Position numbers and translations under genes: made by a program. A DNA stretch of 64,000 bases. Origin: Luzula sylvatica (Eukaryota; Streptophyta; Magnoliopsida; Poales; Juncaceae). Below are positions 47,046 through 57,496 of the stretch, piece by piece (within the stretch, counting starts at the first letter, position 1; each line of letters opens with the position of its first letter). Where the stretch lies: positions 26,204,914 through 26,268,913 of the forward strand of contig OX326958.1 in NCBI GenBank assembly GCA_946800325.1, in the 5' to 3' direction. Below the pieces are notes generated by a model. That model did no database searches. It saw only the letters and a program-made list of their open reading frames with translations, and had not been told where the DNA came from.

Positions 47046-47370
47046 GCGTCATGACGGAACTGCTGAGAGGCATCTTCAATTTTAGTAGGTGCGTCATGAT
47101 GCAAGACCTTGCGTCACGACGCAGTACATGCTTGGAGTTTTGTTTTTTATATAGCGACCGTCATGACGCACGCTCTACCGTCACGACGAAAGTGGATAGT
47201 GCGTCATGGCGCTGTGGTGAAGGCGTCACGACGGAGCTTATGTGAGACCACTTCATTTTTAGTTAGTGCGTCACGACGCTAGGTTTTGCGTCATGACGAA
47301 CAAGCATGGAGTTTTAGACTGTTGATTTTCCACTGAGAATGTCATGACGCAAGTTCTACCGTCATGATGG
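47046..47370. repeat. Array of CGTCAYGACG near-palindromes, 11 copies
   Basis: The degenerate palindrome GCGTCAYGACGC occurs about eleven times in 325 bp (for example 47046, 47091, 47111, 47158, 47223, 47269 and 47288). A longer imperfect duplication of about 175 bp underlies part of the array: both halves share TAGTGCGTC-, CATG- and TTGGAGTTTT-like segments. Each site contains TGACG, the core recognised by plant TGA/bZIP factors. Confidence 0.85.
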
Positions 47371-47382
47371 ACGGACTGTTTA

Positions 47383-47810
47383 GGGCCTGTTCGGAGGCAG
47401 AGTTTTGGAAGCTAGTTTCAATAGAAATCCTTGGATTTGGAGTTTTGTTATTTATGGTGTTCGGACCATGCATAGGAAATCAAGAATTGGACATCAAAAA
47501 CTGGGCAAAACCAGGAATGGGTATCAATTTCTTTAGCTTTGAAAACTTATCTCCGATTGGATTTTTTGTGGTTTAGGTTCCATGGATAGAAATAATTGAT
47601 ATCATTAAGTTGCAAAGTTTAATAAATTTTAAAGTATGTTGAGTTGGAATAAAAAAAAATATTCTCTAAAAATTAATGGTATTAAAAAAGGAATATTCTC
47701 AAAAAATATATTTCTTTTGTTAAATTAAAAATTTATTTAGAAAAATATAAAAATAATAATAATTAATTAATAAATTAATACGTAATTAAAAATGTACATA
47801 GAAAATAATG

Positions 47811-47851
<41 letters not shown>

Positions 47852-47902
47852 TGTAATTATAAAAAATTAGTCCATAATTTAAGATGTATTTAGAAATTAA
47901 TG

Positions 47903-47956
<54 letters not shown>

Positions 47957-48043
47957 TATTTAGAAATTAAAGATAATTACAACAATAATAATCGTAATAA
48001 TAAAAAATAAATCCATAATTAAAAATGTATTTAGAATTAATAA

Positions 48044-48116
<73 letters not shown>

Positions 48117-48441
48117 TAGACGTGAAATGATTCGTATGATTTATTTATGTGATATAATTATAATAATATTTTAGTATGATTAAGAAATAAATATGATAGT
48201 TATAAATTTTCATAAGAATTAATAAAATTCTTGAATATTTTATTCGGTTCGATTTTAAATCGGTTCAAATTTTATTCCGTTCGGTTCGGTTTGAATCTAG
48301 TCCATTTCAGTTTAATTCAGTTTGCTCTTATTCGGTTCGGTTCGGTTCAACCGAATGCCCGTACCTAGCAATGGCATATAATTATATAAATGTATGTGTC
48401 ATTTGATTTAATGGTTATAAATAATTTTAAACGTAATTAGA

Positions 48442-48477
<36 letters not shown>

Positions 48478-48756
48478 TATTATTATTATTATTATTATTA
48501 TAATAAAATAATACATAATAAAAATGTAAAAAAGTAATAATAATAATAATAATAATAACAACAACAACAACAACAACACATCAACAACACAACAATAACA
48601 ACAACAATCCTAGGTTTTCATCAAACACCTTTTGAACATCCTACACTCGCAGTTTTTGCATTTTCCTGCTACCAGAGTTTCCTGATATTCATATATCGGT
48701 TTCCTGCAACTATGAGTTTCCTGCTGCTACACAAAACTGACCTAGCAAACACGCCC
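47383..48756. mobile_element. PIF/Harbinger-like element (GGGCCTGTT ends, TTA flanks)
   Basis: Left end GGGCCTGTTCGGAGGCAGAG; right end, reversed, GGGCGTGTTTGCTAGGTCAG. TTA flanks both sides (47380-47382 and 48757-48759), the usual PIF/Harbinger target. A second right end with TTA (GCCAAACAGGCCC, ending 51155) would give a 3.8-kb element instead. The interior is dominated by AAT microsatellites, with no transposase. Confidence 0.55.
47811..48500. repeat. Cluster of AAT/TAA microsatellites
   Basis: Separate TAA runs at about 47811-47851, 47902-47955, 48044-48117 and 48437-48478, then ATT to 48498. Between them is a GGTTCGGTT-rich stretch at 48240-48360 that resembles a subterminal region of another hAT family. 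Confidence 0.9.
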
Positions 48757-48759
48757 TTA

Positions 48760-50339
48760 TTGTCTTTGGTTTTGGTTTGAAGTTTTAGGGTGTCGTAAAA
48801 TTCGAAAATTGAGTTTTTATGAAATTTGTTTTGTGATGAGTTTTCAAAAACAAAAAAATATATAAATTTCAAAAATAAGAGGGTTAATGCGACATATATG
48901 AGTTATTAAAACACCTTTTTCTTATGAAATTCATGATAATACGACACTATATGGTCTACTACCATACTCAAGTCCTTAGAGAGTGATCATGTCTTGTCCG
49001 GTCCATAGACCCGAGATCTTCACAAAGACTCATCCTATATGAATGGGCCCACTAATTCTTAGAAAAAAAAACTTTGACAAAAAACTAAGTTTCCTTTTTT
49101 GAGCTTTCTTTTTCTATAAATCTTCCTACAAAGGACTCATCCTCATAATTTACTATAACTTCTCAAACTAACATCCAAATTGGTATATGTAAATTTTGGA
49201 AATTGCTTTCGTTTCCTTAGACTAAACTATGACTTTCCTAAATATCAAAAGAAGTTTACGAGGGTTCAATATTAGTCCTAATTTTCTTAAACTAAGTGGT
49301 AAAAATATACATGGTGATATTGAGTAATATTTTAATTTGTATGACTTTGAGGGGTATGAGTGCAAAGTTGCCTAAGAGTCTTATGAAAAATGTTGTAGAC
49401 GGCTGATAGTCCAGTTTACCTCTATATGGTTCGAGGAGAGGCTTCGCTTCTTGCAAATTCATTCAGGACCTGTATGGCACCAAGAATTTTGAGGTGAGCC
49501 GGCTTTTAAAATCCCCAAAATCCCTTGTTTAGTTGTTTTGTTTGAGCTGGAATTAAGAAGTGCGCCAGATTTTTTTTGTATTGAGATTCAGCACACATGC
49601 GCTCGCCGAAAAGCGCCTAGAGTGCAATTTTCCAGCAAATTTTTTGACGCTATCTTTCCCACCCATATATTCTCTCTTCTGGGCTCTCCACGCACCCCTT
49701 CTGTCTTCATTCAACCTCCTTTCTCCTGAGACTCCACGCACCTCACTTCTTTCTCTCCGTTCACCCTTCCTCTTCAACCAGCCTCTCGCATGTGATTTTA
49801 GTATGTGGATCTTCTCTTGAAACGCCCCATTGAAACCCCTCTTGTGTCTCCTCGCTGAGACCCTTCATCAATCTCAGGTATACGTGAGTTTCTCTTGAAT
49901 TTTCTCTTTCGTGTTTAATTATATTCATATGCTGATTCCAATTATTGAACTGATTAGTTGCCCCAATTAAAATATACTAGTTCTCTTCTCCTCTTGAGTT
50001 GCCCCAATTAAAAGAGATTACTTGCTCCAATTAAAATTCACTGATGCCCAAATTTGCACGATTCAGGGTTTTATTGCATGTTCGGTGCTTTTTCTAATTG
50101 GTTATTTGATTAATTACAGGTTATTAACAATTCAATTGCACTTCTAAATCCCTTCGATGTATTTAAACTCTTGAAACACTTCACGGTTATGAGTCAATCT
50201 AGGTAAAACACTAAACATAGTGTGTTTAAATTTGCATGTATTGAAAATTGGTTCGATACCAAATTTTAAATTCTCTAAATTTGTACTTAATTTCAGAGGT
50301 GCACTAATGGCGTTGTACTTAATTTCAAATTATCATGAT

Positions 50340-50340
<1 letters not shown>
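48760..50340. other. Repeat-derived intergenic DNA, no gene recognised
   Basis: Frames at 49538-49820 are pyrimidine-rich and not conserved-looking. The region may be the interior of the longer PIF/Harbinger interpretation (47383-51155). Confidence 0.4.

Positions 50341-50342
<2 letters not shown>

Positions 50343-50411
<69 letters not shown>
50343..50411. repeat. CT dinucleotide repeat, about 69 bp
   Basis: (TC)n, nearly perfect with one TT interruption at about 50399. Confidence 0.95.
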
Positions 50412-50412
<1 letters not shown>

Positions 50413-50615
50413 CTTAATTCCCTATATCATGTTAATTTTTTATAATTTCGTAATTTTTTGTCAAAAGAGGTGATAGATCCGAGGGTCTCTACATTCGACA
50501 CGGTGCTTGAGTTATCGATTTTCATTTCAATGAAGTATATTTTATGTGTATTTCAAATTATATTTACATCGAATTTCCTTCCTTGTAATAATACAAGATG
50601 AAAACTTTAAAAGAG

Positions 50616-50769
50616 TGGTGATGAAGAAATTGATGAGCAATTTGAGGTTCCGATAATTTATCAAGATGAAGACATCAATGATGAAAGAGTAGAAGATTCG
50701 GAAGATGAGGATGCCATGCATAATTACAAAGAAGAAGAAGAAGACGCCGGTGAAGTTGGAAGTTACTAA
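50616..50769 (+). pseudogene. Acidic C-terminal reading-frame remnant
   Basis: An open stretch encoding SGDEEIDEQFEVPIIYQDED then NDERVEDSEDEDAMHNYKEE, ending at a stop near 50769. It resembles an acidic tail of a transposon-encoded protein, but I cannot assign a family and there is no ATG-led gene model. It lies inside the longer PIF/Harbinger-like interval. Confidence 0.3.
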
Positions 50770-51644
50770 AATGCCCCTGAATACTCCCTAAACTTTATTT
50801 TTAAAATTTGATCCATGACATTTAGTAATTTAGTATGTCTTGTTGAATGTATATTTTTTTCTTGACATTTATTATTTATATAATCTTTTTGTTTGATGGA
50901 TAAATTTATGAATTTTTTTTTGTAATATCTAATAAAGTATGATTAATTTTTATATTCATAACAACTTTAACTACTTTCATGTTACAACAACAAAATTCCA
51001 GAATTTTTCAAACAACCAAACAAAAAATTATATTTTCTATCATTTTATAATTTAGACATCCAAACAAACTATGAAATTAATTAATTCCAGAATTTTTTTC
51101 TCCCCCACCTTATAATTCGATTCCACTCCACTAATTCCACTTGCCAAACAGGCCCTTAGATTTGTTTTATTGGAGAATTTTTTTTTACGAAGGTTCTATT
51201 TCTATTTTTATACAATATAATTTTTCCAAAAATACTTTGTTTATTTTTCGTGAAAAAAGAATAACTAATAATCTTATGATAAATATCGCCATAAGCCTCC
51301 AAAAATATAGGACCGATCATGTTTATGATAGTAAATTCTTTTTGAATGATACCCAACTATTATTACAAAAAAAAAGATATCATATTACAAACCCCTACAA
51401 TTGTATCTGAAATCGGATGTTTTCATATTCCACCCATTGATATTTGTTGTGCTAACAAAGACTTAACCATAACATCGTCGTTTTCATTATTATTGTACAT
51501 TGCGCCGTTGTTATGGATTTTTCTTAAAAGATTCGTCTATTTCATTCCAGTTATATCGTCCATGCAGTTATGAGAATTTTGTTTCACACTCATCTTTGAT
51601 TTTTGTGGAGCCTAATCCGGTTGTCCCTCCAATATTGTATTAGA

Positions 51645-51672
51645 CTAGCTTTATCCTCGCGCAATTGCGCGG
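51645..51672 (-). mobile_element. Helitron 3' terminus (minus strand)
   Basis: On the minus strand the hairpin CCGCGCAATTGCGCGAGG (51655-51672) is followed by ATAAAG and CTAG (51645-51648), then T. The element extends to the right. It is closely similar to the terminus at 31178. Confidence 0.8.
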
Positions 51673-51904
51673 AATTTTTTTATATAATTATTTAAATAGA
51701 ATTAACGCGTGCGCGAATTAACGCGCATGCGTTTGAACTAAATTAATCTAATCATGATGTCAATAAATGCATAAGGTTCATGAAATTAGTCTATCACGGA
51801 TATTATTTTCTAATATAATTTGTATAAATAACATTTGTTCAGGTGCTTCTAAAATCAATTAATATAATCAGGACATATTCGCAAATTTTAATATGTATGT
51901 AAAA

Positions 51905-52285
51905 TAGAAAAAAAGACCAAATGTAAAAAAGGTCCAAAATGTAAAATAAGAAAAAATATCAAAATGTAAAAAGGACCGAAATGTAAATTAAAAAGGATCA
52001 AAATGTAAATTAATACTAAAAAGGACCAAAATGTAAATGAAAAGGACCAAAATGTAAATTAAAAAAGTAAAAAAGGACCGAAATATAAATAAAAAGGACC
52101 AAAATGTAAATAAAAATGACAAAAATGTAAATTAAAACTAAAAAATACCAAAATATAAATAAAAAGGACCAAAATGTAAATTAAAAAATGTAAAAAAGGA
52201 CCGAAATGTAAATTTAAAGGACCAAAATATAATTAAAAATGACCAAAATGTAAATTAAAACTAAAAATGACCAAATTGTAAATTA
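51905..52285. repeat. About 20-bp minisatellite (GGACCAAAATGTAAATT)
   Basis: Some 16-18 degenerate copies of AAAAGGACCAAAATGTAAAT-type units. Their position suggests they belong to the Helitron that ends at 51645. Confidence 0.88.
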
Positions 52286-53220
52286 ATTTTTTTTTTTTAC
52301 AAAAAAGCCCATGATGACGTGGAGTCTTAGAATTGCAAGAATTTTGTCTACCTTATACATAAGATTAATAATTTTGAATTTAGTTTATGATTTATGATAG
52401 TATTTCATTCGTTCTAACTTCTAAGCCTTCATTGAATCATTATTGGTCCCCTCTAGATATTTGGTACCCAGCCAAATATATGCCTCGTACACTCTCCAAA
52501 TTGACTCAAGAGACAAGGGTACCCTCCAACTTTCGCCCACAGTTATTAGATGCAGCCATATCCAGTGCAATAATATTCTAATACTCTACAATTTACTTCA
52601 ATTGCACAAAATAAAAAAATTGCACCCCATAATTTCTTAAAATATCTAATAAATGTTTTGCAATAAGGTTAAATATCAGAATACATGAACATTGTCTCAT
52701 TCTTCACAAGCATAGTCACGGGCTCAAGAATCTTCTATTCTTAATTTGTCCCTTGTGCCTTGGCCCATAAAACATTATCATTTTGTATGGTAGCTCAAAA
52801 GCAACAAAAAAAAAAAAAAAAATACATAAAAGAACTCTAATTTAACTCTGGCCCATCTTCTTTTTTTTAACTAAAAACCAAGTTAAAATTAACAAATATA
52901 TGAGGTAAATAAAATTCATCTCGTTCTTTTATAAGGGTTAGATGTTTTAAAATATTCAGATAGTTTGGAGATTTTAAGAGTTTCCCCAAAAATAAAGTAT
53001 CTACTAGTCTTAGATCCATCCACCCAATTAATATGAATCCTGACAATGTAGAAATTTTGCTGGTTGGTTTATCTTGATCACATGGTAAGTCTCAGCTCTC
53101 AGTCCTTATTCCCCTGTCAGTGAATCGATTATAAATTAAGTGATAAAAAATATACTTTTTGTGTCTTGTCCATTAAATAAAAATAAAAAATACTTTTTGT
53201 ATTTTGAATCCTTGTCGATG
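52286..53220. other. Intergenic DNA upstream of the GLOX cluster
   Basis: No gene recognised. From about 53215, sequence shared with the promoters of the other two GLOX copies begins (TTTTTCAAGATTTGTA; ATCTTGTGAATAAAAGTTAG). Confidence 0.5.
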
Positions 53221-53423
53221 CCATGAGATAGATTTTTCAAGATTTGTAATGCTTTTATTTGGTTAAAAAGCTGGATCTTTCCCAAAATTCTTGAGCTCTG
53301 ATTATCTGTCAGAGCCAGGGGCCATCGACCCAGGATCTTGTGAATAAAAGTTAGTGTTGGTAGTGAGATAGTACAGATTAATGTTCTATCAACAACATAC
53401 CATTTTAATCCTCATACACTTGC

Positions 53424-53430
53424 TATAAAA
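53424..53430 (+). promoter_or_regulatory. TATA box of GLOX copy 1
   Basis: TATAAAA in the context TTGCTATAAAATCAGTGTGT, 67-73 bp upstream of the ATG. It is conserved in GLOX copy 2 and missing in copy 3. Confidence 0.75.
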
Positions 53431-53447
53431 TCAGTGTGTATTGTGCA

Positions 53448-53483
<36 letters not shown>

Positions 53484-53496
53484 GCGCACAACAAAC

Positions 53497-55602
53497 ATGA
53501 TGAACATATATTTTCTCACCTTCTTTCCTTTTTTCCTACTCACCGTAAGTTCTACCATCACCTTAGCATTGCCGGGGCGATGGGATCTACTCCAATCGAG
53601 CATTGGCGTATCAGCCATGCACATGCAACTTCTACACAACGACAAAGTAATAATTTTCGACCGCACCGATTTCGGCGAGTCGAACCTATCTCTCTCCAAC
53701 GGGCAATGCCGGCATGACCCGTCAGAGCAAGTTCTCACGACAGATTGCACGGCTCACTCGGTGGAATACGACTCCATTTCTAACTCTTTCAGGCCTCTAA
53801 TGGTGCTTACAGATCCTTGGTGTTCGTCTGGCATGGTATCTCCTGATGGATCAATGATTCAAACCGGTGGATTCAGTGATGGCGAGCGAGCAGTTCGTGT
53901 TTTGAAACCATGTTTGGATTCTACGTGCGACTGGGTCGAGAACCAGACTGCCCTCATTGTACGCAGATGGTAGTTACCATTGTAAAATATTTTTGCAATT
54001 ATTCGATTTCTTTTTTTTATCATGAATATATTATTTTTGTTACAAGCGGATTTCAAATTTCAACAGTATGAATTGATGCATTTATCAGGATAATGTCTAT
54101 AATTTATGAGAATTAAAGACTCTACTAGTCTACTATACTTTATTCTCCAGCATATTAATGTGATCTCACTTTTTTTCAAATGTTTGGTACATGCCATTAA
54201 TTCTTCTCCTAACTTATTTTATCTCATTAATTAGTATCTTTAATGAAATTACCCCTATGCTTAATTGTTTTGTTCTAACTAAACAGGTATGCGACAAATC
54301 ACATTCTTCCCGATGGTAGTGCGATAATAATCGGAGGACGAAGACAGTTCAACTATGAATTCTATCCTAGACCGGCAAGCGGAATTGTGAATACCATTCC
54401 TTTTCGTTTTTTAAGCGAAACAAAGGACCCTGATGAGAACAACCTCTACCCGTTCGTTCATTTGAATGTCGACGGAAACCTCTTTATATTTTCCAACAAT
54501 CGTGCCGTGTTACTAGACTACAAGACGAACAGGATTGTCAGAACGTACCCTCAAATTCCAGGTGGCGAGCCAAGGAATTATCCAAGTTCAGGCTCCTCAG
54601 TTTTGCTTCCTCTGAAGCCACCATATACCGAGGCAGAGGTGCTCCTCTGTGGTGGTGCACCAGTCGGCTCCTACGCACTAGTAAAACAAAACGGTGCGTA
54701 CGAAACTGGTTCGAGTTACCAGTTGTTTTAACAGTTTGTCAAACTCAAGAACTACGCGTCTTTATCTATAGTCGATACAATTGAAGGATCTCCGTCACAA
54801 TTTTACTCTTTAGTTGTCATGATGTGATTATATATTATCCAATCTTGCTGTAGGTAGTTTTGCCTCTGCGCTTACCTCCTGCGGGAGAATAAAGATTACA
54901 GACAGTTCGCCTTCTTGGTCCATGACAACCATGCCAATGCCACGAGTAATGGGCGACATGATCTTACTTCCGACTGGTAAAGACGTACTTATCATAAATG
55001 GTGCCGGGTCCGGAACAGCTGGATGGGAGCTTGCTCAGGATCCAGCATACTCACCACTTATTTACCACTCGGACACCCCGTCAAGTTCATGTTTTACGGC
55101 ACAAACGCCATCAAAAACTCCTCGACTATACCACTCTACTGCAATACTCTTGCGTGATGGTCGTGTCTTAATTGGGGGAAGCAACCCCCATACATATTAT
55201 AACTTCTCAAATGTTCAATACCCGACTGATTTAAGCCTCGAATCCTTCTCGCCGGAGTATATGAAACTCGCAAATACGAACTCCCGCCCAAAGATCGCAA
55301 CACAATCACCAATTGCATTGAGTTACGGGAAGCAATTCATCCTGCGATTTGTGCTTGGGGTTATGGATTCAACTGGTGTTTCGGTCACAATGGTGGCACC
55401 GGCATTTTCAACTCATTCTTTCTCAATGAACCAAAGATTGTTGGTTCTACAGACCGGAAAAGTCACCAGATTGGCCGATGGAACATATGAGATGTCGACA
55501 ATGGCGCCTCCTTCCCCTATTTTGGCGCCACCTGGATATTATATGTTGTTTGTAGTAAATGGAGAGGTCCCGAGTGAGGGAATCTGGGGACACATACAGT
55601 AA
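53497..55602 (+). CDS. GLOX-type aldehyde/glyoxal oxidase, copy 1
   Basis: Three exons: 53497-53969, 54287-54693 and 54854-55602, with GT-AG borders, giving 542 residues. A signal peptide (about residues 1-24, MMNIYFLTFFPFFLLTV) precedes LPGRWDLLQSS, implying secretion to the apoplast. The copper-radical oxidase active site is complete by family pattern: Cys109 (PWCSSG), Tyr159 (RRWYATNHILPDG), Tyr386-His387 (PRLYHST) and His481 (FSTHSF). The Cys-Tyr pair forms the thioether cofactor in fungal glyoxal oxidase. The C-terminal DUF1929-like part ends EVPSEGIWGHIQ. Plant GLOX enzymes oxidise aldehydes and release hydrogen peroxide in the wall. An upstream in-frame ATG at 53434 is rejected because it would add a CT/CA microsatellite translation ahead of the signal peptide. 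First of three tandem copies. Confidence 0.93.
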
Positions 55603-57090
55603 TAATGTGCATAATATAGATTTATGATCTAACTATTTTTTGTATATCCTTATAGTCAGAGACGGAATCAGGACTGAATTATAGGAGGGCCCAATTTAAT
55701 TATTTATTAAATAAGTATGTTAAATCACAAAGTTAAATTCCGTATAGTGGTTTGTTAATTCAATGCGGAACAAACCACTAGTGTTCGAATCTTGTTTGGT
55801 GCATTGTTTTATACTATTTTTTTAAAAAATAATTCTAAAAGATGATCAATTAGTGACCACTTAAAATAGTAACTACTTAATTAATATTTAGTGAATACAA
55901 TTATTAATTAATATTTAGTGAGTACAGTTATTAGGAGCCTACATGGCTCACTCTCATGTCACCATTTTTGTTAACTTTGTACATAAGATACAATATGATA
56001 TTTTGGATTTTTAGAAAGGTAAAATAGTAATTTCAAATGTAGATCGTTAAGTGTAATGGAGAAATTGGATGACATTTAATTTTCGGATAAATATGATGTT
56101 TTAGTTTTGTGAAAGGATAAATATGATATTTTAATTTTAAGAAGGATAAATATGTAATTTTAAGTTTATGAAAAGGTAAGTATGTAAATCCCCAACATAT
56201 TAGAGGTCACATACTATGCCCCCACAACTTATTATTTTTATCTTTGATGTTGTCACATGACATTATGATACTAACAATTAATAACTAATTAGTAACTCAA
56301 TTAATATAAAATTAACGATAAATTTATATGTAAAATTTGATTAATGATTAATTAGCATGTATTTTTATTGGTACGTTGAAATTAACAATTAATTTATTTT
56401 TGTATGTTAATTGAGTTGCTAATTACCCCCACTAATGTTTTTTGAATACATATAAAAAATGAGAGAGAGGGATTGTGGGGGCAAGATAAAATGAAAAATT
56501 ATGGTATGCCCCCTGTTTCACCTAATTTTTCGTGATGTCATCATCAATTAAAGTTGGATGAAAAATGCCTCTATTTTGCACCTCAACTTCTCTCCAATTA
56601 ATTTTGTACCCAAAATTTGATAATTTTAATTGAAATTTAATTCATTACATCATCGATTAGTTTAATTAAAATGTAATTAATTAAAAATTAATTAGAATTA
56701 TTATTAATTGGAAAAATTATTCGGATGAAAATTGGAGATTCATTTCACTCAAAATGGTTTCATGATGTTATGATGATGACATCATGAAATCTTGGGAGAA
56801 ATGGAGGGACACTGGAGAATTCCTCAAATAAAATTTCCCAACAGATTATAAGAAGACATCCTATCACCACTCTTAAGAGATTACAGAGCAAAACCAACTG
56901 CGAGAACAAATACACTTTTCTGTATTTTGAATTTATTCTTTTTTTGAAAGAAATTTTGAATTTATTCTTGAGAGCATGAAATACGTTTCTCAAGATTTGT
57001 ATTGCTTTTTGGTTAAAAAACCGGTTCTTCCTCACTTTCTTGAGCTCAATTATCTGTGAGGGGCCACCACCCAATGATCTTGTGAATAAA
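55603..57090. other. Spacer between GLOX copies 1 and 2
   Basis: No gene. The stretch 56040-56190 repeats GGATAAATATGATATTTTA-like units, similar to those at 61640-62190. An inverted repeat around 56215-56520 (TATGCCCCCACAA and TTGTGGGGGCAAG-like arms) looks like another MITE without clear ends. A palindrome, TTTCATGATG...CATCATGAAA, lies at 56758-56789. Confidence 0.5.
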
Positions 57091-57097
57091 ATTTCAG

Positions 57098-57382
57098 TTC
57101 GGTACTAACAACTATGTATAACAACCTATAACTCAGCGAATAGGAAGGAATGAGATAAGAATTAACATCGGAATTAATGGTGCTGTGCTGGAGAGTGTTC
57201 GGCCAGAGTGGGCTGCTCTGAAAACCTAATTGCTTACAATTCGGTACTAACAATTATGTAGAACAACCTATAACTCATCGAATGAGGAAGAGTGAGATGA
57301 GAAATAACATCGGAATTAATGGTGCTGTGCTGGAGAGTATTCGGCCAGAGTGGGGCGGCTCTAAAAACCTAATTGCTCACAA
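57098..57382 (+). repeat. 142-bp tandem duplication in the promoter of GLOX copy 2
   Basis: Two units (57098-57239 and 57240-57382) each begin TTCGGTACTAACAA and contain CATCGGAATTAATGGTGCTG and CGGCCAGAGTGGG. A third partial start, TTCGGTACTAATT, follows at 57383. It is absent from the promoters of copies 1 and 3. Confidence 0.88.
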
Positions 57383-57438
57383 TTCGGTACTAATTAATAC
57401 AAAACTATCTGTGTACGGATTAATCCTCACACATTTGC

Positions 57439-57445
57439 TATAAAA
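57439..57445 (+). promoter_or_regulatory. TATA box of GLOX copy 2
   Basis: TATAAAA within TTGCTATAAAATCAGTGTTC, about 52 bp upstream of the ATG. Confidence 0.75.
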
Positions 57446-57496
57446 TCAGTGTTCATTTCATTCCACATCTCTCTGTCTCTCTCTCAAACAACAAAC

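Noticed and set aside
49538..49820. Overlapping frames on both strands
   Set aside because: Compositionally biased (pyrimidine-rich), mutually overlapping, no motif, probably transposon interior.
51905..52285. Regular short repeats considered as a CRISPR array
   Set aside because: Units are contiguous and degenerate with no unique spacers, and the DNA is plant nuclear; it is a minisatellite.
53434..53496. Upstream in-frame ATG of GLOX copy 1 (similar at 57449 and 62917)
   Set aside because: It would add a peptide translated from CT/CA repeats ahead of the signal peptide. The MM start shared by all three copies is preferred.
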